This document shows, one piece after another, positions 27,260 to 35,567 of a stretch of DNA of 64,000 nt (positions within the stretch are counted from its first letter, which is position 1; each line of letters opens with the position of its first letter). A program made the translations under genes and the position numbers. The notes below the pieces were generated by a model that saw only the letters and a program-made list of their open reading frames with translations, was not told the origin of the DNA and did not search any database. The stretch is from an uncultured Oscillospiraceae bacterium. GTDB taxonomy: Bacteria; Bacillota; Clostridia; Oscillospirales; Oscillospiraceae. The stretch covers positions 1 through 64,000 of the forward strand of contig CANPWZ010000001.1 in the NCBI GenBank assembly GCA_947585425.1, written 5' to 3'.

Positions 27260-27580
27260 ATGGGCGAAAAGGGAAAGAGCGGGACGTCGCGCCGGAGGAA
27301 CGAGGCGGTGTGCCAACTGCGGAAGCTGGCCCAGTGGAAGACCAATGACGCTGTGAAGCTGGCCTATTTTGGAGAGAAGAATCTGAGGCAGATCAAGGGA
27401 CTGGACTTGGCCGGGATCACGGAGCTGAAGCGGCACGCCAACGGGGCCATCGAGATGAAGTTCATCGATAAGGTGCGGGTGTTTGAGATGATCGGCGAGC
27501 TGCTGGACCGGCAGGATGACCGGGAGCTGAACAGACTGCTGGACGAGCTGGGCCACGCGGAGAGCGGCGATGAGCGGTGA
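27260..27580 (+). CDS. Terminase small subunit-like protein
   Basis: 106 aa, basic N-terminus (MGEKGKSGTSRRRNEAVCQLR) and a C-terminal coiled-coil-like segment (VFEMIGELLDRQDDRELNRLLDEL). Position directly before the large terminase and size suggest the DNA-recognition subunit. GGAGGGGG seven bases upstream fixes the start. Family membership is from context more than sequence. Confidence 0.6.
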   Translation: MGEKGKSGTSRRRNEAVCQLRKLAQWKTNDAVKLAYFGEKNLRQIKGLDLAGITELKRHANGAIEMKFIDKVRVFEMIGELLDRQDDRELNRLLDELGHAESGDER

Positions 27581-28809
27581 GCGGGCCCCGGTTTTCTCCC
27601 AAGCAGCGGAGGGTGCTGACCTGGTGGAAAACGGACTGTTATGACGCTGTGATCTGCGACGGGGCGGTGCGCTCCGGCAAGAGCTACGCGGCGACCATCT
27701 CCTTTTTCCTGTGGGCCATGGCCCGGTTCCAGCGGCAGCGGTTCGGCCTGTGCGCCCCCACCATCAACGCCGTGCGGCGCAATCTCCTGACCCCGGTCCG
27801 GGGGGAGCTGGAGCGGCTGGGGTTTCGATGGGAGGAGCGGTCCGGCCAGAACCAGGTGGCCCTCTCGGGCGGAGGGCGGGAGAACGTCTTTTATCTGTAC
27901 GGCGGGCGCGGCGCGGGGAGCGCCTCCCTCATCCAGGGGGTGACCCTGGCGGGGGCGCTACTGGACGAGGTGGCGCTGATGTCCCGCTCCTTTGTGGAAC
28001 AGGCCTGCGCCCGGTGCTCCGTGCCGGAGGCCAAGCTGTGGTTCTCCTGCAATCCGGCGGGGCAGGCCCACTGGTTCTACCGGGAGTGGATCCAGAGGGC
28101 GGAGGAGAAGCGGGCGCTGTACCTCCGCTTCACCATGGACGACAATCCGGCGCTGACCCGGCGGACGAAAGAGCGATACCGGCGGCTGTTCCAGGGGGCA
28201 TTTTACCGGCGGTATGTGCTGGGGGAGTGGACGTCCCCGGAGGGGCTGGTGTACGACTTCTTCGATCCCGGACAGGCGCGGCCCGCCCCCAGAGGGGGCT
28301 TCGAGCGGTGGCGCATCTCCTGCGACTACGGCACCCGGAACCCGGCATCCTTCGGGCTGTGGGGACTGAGGGAGAACACCTGGTACCGGGTGAAGGAGTA
28401 TTACTACGACGCCGCCGTGGAGGGAAGCCAGAAAACCGACGGGGAGTATGCCCGGGAGCTGGAGCGGCTGGCCGGGGGACGGCGGATCGAGGCGGTGATC
28501 GTAGATCCGTCGGCGGCCAGCTTCATCGAGACGCTGCGGCGGAAGGGCTGGCCGGTGCGGAAGGCGGACAACCGGGTGCTGGAGGGCATCCGGCGGACGG
28601 CGGAGGCCCTGAAGGAGGAAAGGGTAGTCATCTGCAGGGGGTGCGGAGCCGCCCTCCGGGAGTTCGGACTGTACCGCTGGGAGAACGACGGGACAAAAGA
28701 CCGGGTCCACAAGGAACACGACCACGCCATGGATGACATCCGATACTTCGTGATGAGTTTGGAGACGGAGGAGCCGCTTGCGGCGGCGTTTGTAGAGCGG
28801 TGTGTATGA
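27577..28809 (+). CDS. terL: Phage terminase large subunit
   Basis: 410 aa. ATPase Walker A-like DGAVRSGKSYAA (Lys35), Walker B ALLDEVAL (Asp130, Glu131) and coupling motif SCNPAG are followed by an RNase H-like nuclease domain (SCDYGTRNPASFGLWG, VDPSAASFIETL, HAMDDIRYFV carrying acidic residues). It packages DNA into proheads. The GTG start overlaps the preceding stop. All visible motifs look intact, so packaging activity may be retained. Confidence 0.93.
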   Translation: MSGPRFSPKQRRVLTWWKTDCYDAVICDGAVRSGKSYAATISFFLWAMARFQRQRFGLCAPTINAVRRNLLTPVRGELERLGFRWEERSGQNQVALSGGGRENVFYLYGGRGAGSASLIQGVTLAGALLDEVALMSRSFVEQACARCSVPEAKLWFSCNPAGQAHWFYREWIQRAEEKRALYLRFTMDDNPALTRRTKERYRRLFQGAFYRRYVLGEWTSPEGLVYDFFDPGQARPAPRGGFERWRISCDYGTRNPASFGLWGLRENTWYRVKEYYYDAAVEGSQKTDGEYARELERLAGGRRIEAVIVDPSAASFIETLRRKGWPVRKADNRVLEGIRRTAEALKEERVVICRGCGAALREFGLYRWENDGTKDRVHKEHDHAMDDIRYFVMSLETEEPLAAAFVERCV

Positions 28810-28879
28810 CACCAAAACAACAGAGGGAGAGACCTATAAAGGGATTTCCATATACACATCAATGAGAGGAGCATGAGAC

Positions 28880-29230
28880 ATGGAGATTTGCTTTGAGGGC
28901 GTGGGCCAGGCGGTGGCCACCTTCCTGACCGGGGCGGAGCTGACCGCCGGCCAGGCGGTGGCGCTGACCGGCAGCTCCACCGTGGGCCTGGGCGAGAGCG
29001 GCGCGCTGCCCTGCGGCGTGACGGCGGGCAGCCAGCGGAACGGCGCGGTGGCCGTCCAGATCGCGGGGGCGGTGACGGTGGGCTATTCCGGCGAGACCGC
29101 GCCCACCGTGGGCTACTGCGCCCTGACCTGCGACGGCAGGGGGATGCTGACCAAGGCGGAGGACGGTGGGCTCACCTGCCTGGTGCTGGCGGTGGACGAG
29201 ACGGCCAAGACCGTCACCGTGAAGCTGTAA
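28880..29230 (+). CDS. Small capsid-associated protein, DUF2190-like
   Basis: 116 aa, Ala/Gly/Thr-rich, predicted all-beta (LTAGQAVALTGSSTVGLGESG, GAVAVQIAGAVTVGYSG quoted in part). The size, composition and place just before the capsid gene fit head decoration or fibre proteins of the DUF2190 group. Ribosome site GAGAGGAG lies nine bases upstream. A more AT-rich 70-base gap separates it from terL. Confidence 0.6.
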   Translation: MEICFEGVGQAVATFLTGAELTAGQAVALTGSSTVGLGESGALPCGVTAGSQRNGAVAVQIAGAVTVGYSGETAPTVGYCALTCDGRGMLTKAEDGGLTCLVLAVDETAKTVTVKL

Positions 29231-29252
29231 AAACATCGAGAGGAGATCAGAT

Positions 29253-30275
29253 ATGGCTTATCGATTCGACAATGTGAAGCTGGAGAAGGGCATGTACCAC
29301 GAGGCGGGCCGGTCCTTCACCCAGGTGCTGGAGAAGATGGATCCCAGCGAGCAGTACAAGGGCACCGCCCTGGAGGGGCTGGACGCCTATCAGCGGCAGC
29401 TGAAGCGGTTTGACATCAAGGTGAAGGGGGCCGGCTCCGATCTGGTGGACAAGTTCTTCTCCACCTCCCAGTCGGCGGTGCTGTTCCCCGAGTACATCGC
29501 CCGGGCGGTGAAGGTGGGCATGGAGGAGGCCAACATCCTCCCCGACATCACCGCCACCGAGACCCTCATCGAGGGGATGGACTACCGCTCCATCACCTCC
29601 GTGCCCGAGGATGAGAAAAATCTGAAGCGGGTGGCCGAGGGGGCTGCCATCCCCCAGACCACCGTGCGCACCAGGGACAGCCTGGTAAAGCTCCACAAGC
29701 GGGGGCGGATGCTGGTGGCCTCCTACGAGGCCATCCGATTCCAGAAGCTGGACCTGTTCTCCGTCACCCTGCGGCAGATCGGCGCCCAGATCGGGCGGAT
29801 GCACCTGGAGGACGCCATCGAGGTCATCCTCAACGGAGACGGCAACGATAACAAGGCGGAGGTCTCCCACGTGGCCGCCGCCGGCAAGCTGACCTATGAC
29901 GACCTGCTGGATTTCTGGAACAGCTTTGAGCCCTATCAGCTCAACACCCTGCTGGTGGGCACCGACACCATGACCAAGCTGCTGGCCATGAGCCAGATGC
30001 AGGACGCCGCCGCCGGGCTGGACTTCCACGGCACCGGCAAACTCATCACCCCCATGGGGGCCAAGGTGCTGCGCACCTCCGCCATGCCCAAGGACACCAT
30101 CATCGGCCTGGACAAGAACTATGCCCTGGAGATGGTGAAGGCCGGCGACGTGATGGTGGAGTACGACAAGATCATCGACCGGCAGCTGGAGCGGGCGGCC
30201 ATCACCACCATCTCCGGCTACGCCAAGATCTTTGAGGACGCCAGCCGCGCCCTGTCCATGAACGCGGCGGAATGA
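29253..30275 (+). CDS. Phage major capsid protein
   Basis: 340 aa, consistent with an HK97-fold capsid protein: N-terminal helical arm (FTQVLEKMDPSEQYKGTALEGL), a central spine region and the P-domain style MLVASYEAIRFQKLDLFSVTLRQIG, ending with a strand-rich section. GAGAGGAGATC precedes the ATG. It is followed rather than preceded by the portal gene, the reverse of most tailed phages. Confidence 0.82.
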   Translation: MAYRFDNVKLEKGMYHEAGRSFTQVLEKMDPSEQYKGTALEGLDAYQRQLKRFDIKVKGAGSDLVDKFFSTSQSAVLFPEYIARAVKVGMEEANILPDITATETLIEGMDYRSITSVPEDEKNLKRVAEGAAIPQTTVRTRDSLVKLHKRGRMLVASYEAIRFQKLDLFSVTLRQIGAQIGRMHLEDAIEVILNGDGNDNKAEVSHVAAAGKLTYDDLLDFWNSFEPYQLNTLLVGTDTMTKLLAMSQMQDAAAGLDFHGTGKLITPMGAKVLRTSAMPKDTIIGLDKNYALEMVKAGDVMVEYDKIIDRQLERAAITTISGYAKIFEDASRALSMNAAE

Positions 30276-30294
30276 ATCTGATCGGAGGCGGGAT

Positions 30295-31440
30295 ATGGGC
30301 CTTCTGAGACGAAAACAGGCGGGGCGGGCGGCGGCCGCCGCCCAGCTCCGGGACGCCGGACGGCATCCCTTTGCCATGCTGGACGGCTATGTGCCCCTCC
30401 TGAGTGGGGAGACCGCCCTGTACCGGGCCATCCGGGAGGGGGTCCCCGTGATCGACGCGGCCATCGACAAGCTGATCCGGCTGAGCGGCGGCGTGATCGT
30501 CCGCTGTAAGGACCGCAGGGCCCAGGAGGGGATGGAGCGGTTTCTCCGCACCGTCCCCACCGGGCGGGGGCGGCGGGGCATCCAGTCCTTCCTGGACGGC
30601 TACCTGGACTCCATGCTGGTGACGGGCCGGGCGGTGGGCGAGATGGTGCCCGCCGCCGACGGCCGGGGCGTGGCGGCGCTGCTGTGCGCCGACGTGGGCC
30701 GGGTGGAGATCAAAGAGGGGGACAGCCCGCTGGACTTCACCCTCTGGGCCAGGGACAGCGACGGGAAGCTGCGGGAGCTGCCCCGGCAGGAGCTGCTGCT
30801 GTTCACCCCTTTCCAGCCGGAGACCGGGTCGCCCTACGGGGTGTCTCTGCTGCGGTCCATGCCCTTTTTGGCCGAGATCCTCATCAAGATCTTCGACGCC
30901 ATCGGAAAGAACTGGGAGCGGACGGGCAACGTGCGCTTCGCGGTGGTGTGCAAGGGCGCCGAGGCGGGGCTCGCCGAGGAGCGGTGCCGGCAGGTGGCGC
31001 GGGAGTGGTCCGCCGCTATGCAGGCCGGCCGGGACGGGGCCGTGCGGGACTTTGTGTGTGCCGGGGACGTGGAGATCAAAGCCATCGGCGCGGACAACCA
31101 GGTGCTGGACAGCGAGGTCCCCGTGCGGCAGATCCTGGAGCAGCTGGTGGCAAAGACGGGCATCCCGCCCTTTTTGCTGGGCCTCAGCTGGTCCTCCACC
31201 GAGCGGATGAGCAGCCAGCAGGCCGATATCCTCACCAGCGAGATCGCCGCCATCCGGCGGAGTCTGGAGCCGGTGGTGGAGCGGATCTGCGAGCTGTGGC
31301 TGCGGCTGAAGGGCTATGACGACCGGGTGGACATCGACTGGATCGACGTGAATCTGCAGGACGAGGAAGTGGAGGCCAGGGCCGCGCTCTACCGGGCGCA
31401 GGCGGGGGCCATCGAGGAGGAACGGAATGGAGATCAGTAA
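30295..31440 (+). CDS. Phage portal protein
   Basis: 381 aa with portal features: N-terminal LYRAIREGVPVIDAAIDKL, wing/stem region with PYGVSLLRSMPFLAEILIKIFDAIGKNWERTG, and C-terminal VAKTGIPPFLLGLSWSSTERMS followed by helices. It forms the dodecameric DNA channel at one capsid vertex. The last 14 bases overlap the next gene. Confidence 0.9.
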   Translation: MGLLRRKQAGRAAAAAQLRDAGRHPFAMLDGYVPLLSGETALYRAIREGVPVIDAAIDKLIRLSGGVIVRCKDRRAQEGMERFLRTVPTGRGRRGIQSFLDGYLDSMLVTGRAVGEMVPAADGRGVAALLCADVGRVEIKEGDSPLDFTLWARDSDGKLRELPRQELLLFTPFQPETGSPYGVSLLRSMPFLAEILIKIFDAIGKNWERTGNVRFAVVCKGAEAGLAEERCRQVAREWSAAMQAGRDGAVRDFVCAGDVEIKAIGADNQVLDSEVPVRQILEQLVAKTGIPPFLLGLSWSSTERMSSQQADILTSEIAAIRRSLEPVVERICELWLRLKGYDDRVDIDWIDVNLQDEEVEARAALYRAQAGAIEEERNGDQ

Positions 31441-32296
31441 GGACGCGGTGGTGAAGGCCATCGGCACGCCGGAGGGGGAGGATCTGTCCCTCATCAACCG
31501 GCTGGCCCGGCGGGAGCTGACAGCGGAGGAGGTCTACACCTTCGCGGTGCGGCTGTGCGACAACGACATCGACCGAGACTTTGAGCGGTTCGACGATGGG
31601 GCGCTGGACACCCTGGCGGAGCTGTTCCCGGGAGTATCCGGGGTGTTCGACCACCAGTGGTCGGCCAAGGGCCAGACGGCCCGCATCTATCGGACCGAGG
31701 TGGTGGCCGACCCCGGCGTGGTCACCGCCGACGGGCGGCCCTACAAGTTTTTGAAGGGCTGGGCCTACATGATGCGCACGGCGGAGAACGCCGACCTCAT
31801 CGCCGAGATCGACGGGGGCATCAAGCGGGAGGTCAGCGTGGGCTGCGCGGTGGAGCAGGTGATCTGCTCCATCTGCGGCGAGGCGCTGGAGGACTGCCCC
31901 CACGAAAAGGGACAGGAGTACGACGGGCAGGTGTGCGCCGGCGTCCTCACCGGGGCCACCGACGCCTATGAGTGGTCCTTCGTGGCGGTGCCCGCCCAGC
32001 GGAAGGCCGGGGTCATCAAGAGCGCGGGAAAACGGCTGGAGGACGAGGCCCGGCTGGGCCGGAAGTACCTCAAGAGCCTGCGCCGGGAGACGGCGCGGCT
32101 GGCGGGCATCGCCGAGCCGGGGGCCAATCACGGTCTGCTGGAGCGGGTGTGCGCCAAGCTGGACGAGGAGGAACTGCTGGGGCTCATCAAACTGTACCGG
32201 GGAAAGACCGAGAAGATGCTCACCGGGCGGCCCCAGCTCCCCTACGGCGAAGAGGGACAGGAGCCGGAGATGGCCGACGGGGCCTATCTCATCTGA
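31427..32296 (+). CDS. Prohead protease/scaffold-like protein (XkdF position)
   Basis: 289 aa. The stretch DIDRDFERFDDGALDTLAELFPGVSG and FDHQWSAKGQTARIYR, then DAYEWSFVAVPAQRKAG, resembles the XkdF/HK97-type prohead protease-like domain with a His in GVFDHQW and a Ser in WSFV as possible catalytic residues. A CSICG...CPHE cysteine pair in the middle may bind metal. The C-terminal 100 residues are charged and helical, as expected of a scaffold segment. Protease activity is not certain. Confidence 0.65.
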   Translation: MEISKDAVVKAIGTPEGEDLSLINRLARRELTAEEVYTFAVRLCDNDIDRDFERFDDGALDTLAELFPGVSGVFDHQWSAKGQTARIYRTEVVADPGVVTADGRPYKFLKGWAYMMRTAENADLIAEIDGGIKREVSVGCAVEQVICSICGEALEDCPHEKGQEYDGQVCAGVLTGATDAYEWSFVAVPAQRKAGVIKSAGKRLEDEARLGRKYLKSLRRETARLAGIAEPGANHGLLERVCAKLDEEELLGLIKLYRGKTEKMLTGRPQLPYGEEGQEPEMADGAYLI

Positions 32297-32311
32297 TAAG
32301 GGGGCGCGGAT

Positions 32312-32659
32312 ATGACCGACGCGGTGCTGGAGATCGTGAAGGGGCTGTGCCCCGGACGGGACGAGGAGCTGCTGCGGCTGCTGTGCGCCGCCGCCTGTGA
32401 GGCGCTGGGCGGCCTGCTGCGGGACGGCGTAACGCCCGAGGACTGCGGGGGGCGCTACCCTCTGGCGGCGGCGTGGATGGCCGCGGACTGGCTGCGGGAC
32501 TGCGGCGGGGCGGAGGAGATCACCGCCCTCACCGCCGGGGACATGAGCGTCCGCCGGGAGAGCGGCGGAACTGGCGGAAAGCTGTCCGGCAGGGCCATGG
32601 AGCTGATGGCCCCCTACATCCGGGATACCGGGTTCGTGTTCCGGGGGGTGCGGGGATGA
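32312..32659 (+). CDS. Head-tail connector protein
   Basis: 115 aa, mostly helical, ending in a beta hairpin region (GDMSVRRESG). Typical of gp6/XkdH-type adaptor proteins that bind the portal. It overlaps the next gene by four bases. Confidence 0.65.
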   Translation: MTDAVLEIVKGLCPGRDEELLRLLCAAACEALGGLLRDGVTPEDCGGRYPLAAAWMAADWLRDCGGAEEITALTAGDMSVRRESGGTGGKLSGRAMELMAPYIRDTGFVFRGVRG

Positions 32660-32991
32660 CAGAGCTGTTCGCGGAGGTCATCCGGGCCTATGGCAAAGAG
32701 CTGATTTGCCGGAGGCAGGACGGGACCGAGGCGGGCCGGGGGATGGCCATCGTCCGGCCCATGACGAGGCGGGAGCGGCAGAGCGCCGGCGGGGCGCTGG
32801 GCGCGGAGCGGACCGACAGCTTCCTGGGCCTGGCCGAGCCGGGAACGCCGGTGGAGGCGATCGGCCCCGGGGGATGGCTGGAGTGGAGCGGCCAGCGGTT
32901 CGAGGCGCTGACCTGCCAGCCCATCCCGGTGGGGGATATGGTGACCCACCTGTGGCTGGCCCTGCGGCCCTGCGGGGAGACCGCTCCATGA
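32656..32991 (+). CDS. Head closure-like protein
   Basis: 111 aa, beta-rich (ELICRRQDGTEAGRGMAIVRPM, FEALTCQPIPVGDMVTHLW in part), in the position of head-closure proteins. The ATG overlaps the preceding stop (ATGA) and the end overlaps the next start the same way. Assigned mainly by order. Confidence 0.6.
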   Translation: MTELFAEVIRAYGKELICRRQDGTEAGRGMAIVRPMTRRERQSAGGALGAERTDSFLGLAEPGTPVEAIGPGGWLEWSGQRFEALTCQPIPVGDMVTHLWLALRPCGETAP

Positions 32992-33488
32992 GCGGCGGAT
33001 TCGAGGCGCTGCGGGAGGGGGTCGTGTCCCTCCTGCGGGAGAACGGGGTCAACGCGGTGCCGGGGATGTCGCCGGAGCCGGCCAGACGGTGGCGGGAAGC
33101 CGCGGCGGCGGTGTCCGTCAAGAAAGTGAGCTGCGCCGCCGGGGGATTCCAGAACTATCTGGGCCGGGAGGCGGACGGCGGCGGCGAGAAGGAGCTCTAC
33201 GGCAGGGCGGCGGACATCACTCTGTCCATCGACGTGTACGCCCCCAAAGACGGGGGCGAGGGGGCCTGCCAGAGGGCGCTGGAGCGGATCGCGGAGATCC
33301 TGCTGACCTGCGGCGCGGCGGGGCTGGAGGCGGCCGAGCTGACGGCGGGACAGACGGAGTGGCTGGACCGGGAGGGGATGTACCGGCTCAGGGCGGAGTG
33401 CCTGTGCCGGGCATGGCTCACCGTGTCCGCCAACCGGGAGAGCGGCGGATACTTTACCGATTTTGAAGTGAGAGGGAGAAGGACATGA
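32988..33488 (+). CDS. Tail terminator/minor tail-like protein (XkdJ position)
   Basis: 166 aa alpha/beta protein: N-terminal helix FEALREGVVSLLRENG, strands AADITLSIDVYAPK, helix CQRALERIAEILLTCG, and a C-terminal strand pair. This matches the usual fold plan of tail terminator or completion proteins. It lies between head closure and sheath. Confidence 0.55.
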   Translation: MSGGFEALREGVVSLLRENGVNAVPGMSPEPARRWREAAAAVSVKKVSCAAGGFQNYLGREADGGGEKELYGRAADITLSIDVYAPKDGGEGACQRALERIAEILLTCGAAGLEAAELTAGQTEWLDREGMYRLRAECLCRAWLTVSANRESGGYFTDFEVRGRRT

Positions 33489-34537
33489 GCATGACAGTAC
33501 AGCATGAGCGGCCGGGGGTGTACTCCTCCTATGAGGCGTCCAGCCTGACGGCGGCCATGGATCGGGGCGGCGTGGTGGCCGTGATCGCCAGGTCGGACAA
33601 AGAGGGAGCGGAGAAGGTCTACTCCTGGAGCAGCTACAGCAGGGCGCTGAACGACGTGGGGGAGTGCGCCCTCAGTGAGATGGCCCGGCTGGCCATCCGC
33701 AACGGCGCGGGGCTGGCGTACGGCCTTCCCGTGAAGGCGGAGGAGGGTTATGACGACGCCTTCGCCCTGGCCGCTGCCTTGGAGGATGTGGACATCGTGG
33801 TGTGCGACAGCGACGATCAGGCCACCCAGAAAAAGCTGCTGGAGACGGTGAGCGCCTGCTCCGCCGCCCGGAAGGAGCGCATCGCCGTGGTGGGGGGCAA
33901 GGCGGACGAGACGGTGGATCAGCTCATCACCCGGGCCAAGGCCCTCAACAGCGAGCGGGCGGTGCTGGCGGCCCCCGGCGCGGTGACCGGCGCGGGAAAA
34001 AGCACCGGCGGGGCCCAGTGCGCCGCGGCGCTGGCGGGAGCTATCGCGGGCAATGCCGACCCGGCCCTGCCCCTGGGGGGCGCGCAGATCTACGGACTGG
34101 ACGGCCTGGAGGCCAACTATGACGACGGGGACATCGACAAGCTGATCCGGGGCGGCGTCACTCCGCTGGAGACCCTGGCCGGGAACTGCTATGTGGTGCG
34201 CGCCGTCACCACCCGGACCACCACCGGCGGCGTGGACGACGCCACCTGGCGGGAGCTGACCACCATCCGGGTGGTGGACGAGGTCATCCCCGGCATCCGA
34301 AATGCGCTGCGGGCCAAATTCAGCCGGGCGAAGAACACCGAACAGACCAGAGGGGCCATCCGCTCCCAGACCGTGATGGAACTGGAAAAGCGGGTGAGCC
34401 GGGAGATCATCGACGGCTATGAGGACGTGACCGTGTCCGCCCTGCCGGAGGATCCCGCCGTGTGCCTGGTGGAGTTCGCCTTCACCGTGGCCCACGGGCT
34501 GAACCAGATCTGGCTGTCGGCCCACATCACCGTTTGA
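33485..34537 (+). CDS. xkdK: Contractile tail sheath protein
   Basis: 350 aa, on the short side for a sheath. Hallmarks: N-terminal HERPGVYSSYEASSL, central VVGGKADETVDQLITRAKAL with a vWA-like fold, and the C-terminal domain GNCYVVRAVTTRTT...WRELTTIRVVDEVIPGIRNALRAKF. It forms the contracting outer tube of a myovirus-type tail, so the element encodes a contractile device. The ATG overlaps the preceding gene. Confidence 0.92.
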   Translation: MSMTVQHERPGVYSSYEASSLTAAMDRGGVVAVIARSDKEGAEKVYSWSSYSRALNDVGECALSEMARLAIRNGAGLAYGLPVKAEEGYDDAFALAAALEDVDIVVCDSDDQATQKKLLETVSACSAARKERIAVVGGKADETVDQLITRAKALNSERAVLAAPGAVTGAGKSTGGAQCAAALAGAIAGNADPALPLGGAQIYGLDGLEANYDDGDIDKLIRGGVTPLETLAGNCYVVRAVTTRTTTGGVDDATWRELTTIRVVDEVIPGIRNALRAKFSRAKNTEQTRGAIRSQTVMELEKRVSREIIDGYEDVTVSALPEDPAVCLVEFAFTVAHGLNQIWLSAHITV

Positions 34538-34552
34538 TAAGGGGGAGAGAGC

Positions 34553-34957
34553 ATGAGCGCGATTTCTTTGGGACAGGCCGGGTTCCCCACCAGCAGCGAC
34601 ATCTGGCTGGAGCTGGACGGCAAAAAGGTGGCCGTGGTGCAGAGCTATACCAGCAAGGCCACGAGGAATTCCACCGCGGTGGAGGCCTTCGGCGAGAGCG
34701 AGCCGGTGGCAACCGTCCAGGGGCCCCAGAGCCACGTCATCCAGCTGAGCCGGCTGTACGCCACCGACAGGGCCATCGCCGACGGGCTGAACTTCTATGA
34801 TATGAAGAACTTTTCTCTGGTCATCTGCAAGCCGGATCGGAAGGTCATCTACTCCGACTGCCAGTGGAGCGACATCCAGGAGGACGCCAAGCTGGGCCAG
34901 ACCGTGGTGGAGAAGCTGACCCTGGTGGCCAGGAAACGGATGGAGACCAGGGCGTGA
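34553..34957 (+). CDS. xkdM: Tail tube protein
   Basis: 134 aa, the usual size. It shows a tube-type beta fold with KKVAVVQSYTSKATRNSTAVEAFGE and NFSLVICKPDRKVIYSDCQWSDIQE. It forms the inner tube inside the sheath. GGGGGAGAG before the ATG. Confidence 0.88.
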   Translation: MSAISLGQAGFPTSSDIWLELDGKKVAVVQSYTSKATRNSTAVEAFGESEPVATVQGPQSHVIQLSRLYATDRAIADGLNFYDMKNFSLVICKPDRKVIYSDCQWSDIQEDAKLGQTVVEKLTLVARKRMETRA

Positions 34958-35367
34958 GCATCCGGGCGGGACGGGAGCGGATGACGGTGGCCGAGGGGGA
35001 ACTGCGGCTGCTGTCCGCCCTGGAGGCGCTGGAGGCCCGCCGGGAGGGGGCCGCCCTGGCCGCCGACGAGAGGGAGCGGGCGCTGTGCGACAACGCCTGC
35101 CTCCTGGCCAAGGCGCTGGAACGGGACGGAAAGCCCGTCTTTGCCGACGGGCGGGCCGTGCTGGCCGGGCTGCGGGTGGAGGACATCGCCCGGCTTTCCG
35201 ATGAGTGGGCCAGATTCAACCGGGAGCAGAATCCCTCCCCGGTGGGGAGCGTTGAGGAGCAGGAACGGCGAAAAAAAGCCTGGAGCACGCGCGTTATGAG
35301 CGCCTTCAATGGCGCGTGCTCCGCCTGTTCGGCGCTCTTCCCACGGAGGAACGGGCCCGGAAGATGA
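34954..35367 (+). CDS. xkdN: Tail assembly chaperone, zero-frame product
   Basis: 137 aa starting at a GTG that overlaps the tube stop. Residues 1-108 form the helical chaperone domain (LLSALEALEARREGAALAADERERAL). Past the A7 slip site the zero frame continues only 29 residues with low-complexity, non-family-like sequence (SAFNGACSACSALFPRR), as in other gpG-type proteins. The longer frameshift form is given separately. Confidence 0.8.
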   Translation: MSIRAGRERMTVAEGELRLLSALEALEARREGAALAADERERALCDNACLLAKALERDGKPVFADGRAVLAGLRVEDIARLSDEWARFNREQNPSPVGSVEEQERRKKAWSTRVMSAFNGACSACSALFPRRNGPGR

Positions 35368-35567
35368 AGGACCGGGACTATCTGTGGTGCGCCCTGAACC
35401 TGGCGCTGGACCGGGAGGAGGAGCTGGCGCGGCTGTGCCCCTCCTGCCGGGAGCGGGCGGAGCGGGAGCCCTGCCCCGCCTGCGGCGCCCCCAGGGAGAG
35501 CTGGGGGATCAACGTCGGGTTTGACTGGGCGAGATATATGAGGTTGAAGGGGGGCGGCGGCCTGTGA
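34954..35567 (+). CDS. Tail assembly chaperone, -1 frameshift fusion product
   Basis: Ribosomes shifting back one base at the A7 run (35271-35277) make a fusion of about 204 aa: 108 zero-frame residues plus 96 residues from the -1 frame (SLEHARYERLQWRVLRLFG..., then a zinc-ribbon-like CPSC...CPAC segment, then WGINVGFDWARYMRLK). No stop codon occurs in the -1 frame between the slip site and its end at 35567. Both the signal and the gpG/gpGT-like gene position are classical. The ratio of short to long form would control tail assembly. Confidence 0.85.
35271..35322 (+). promoter_or_regulatory. Programmed -1 ribosomal frameshift signal
   Basis: Slippery heptamer A AAA AAA in register with the zero frame (codons CGA AAA AAA GCC), a 4-base spacer, then a perfect 11-bp stem GGAGCACGCGC / GCGCGTGCTCC (35282-35292 with 35312-35322) around a 19-base loop. 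Confidence 0.88.
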
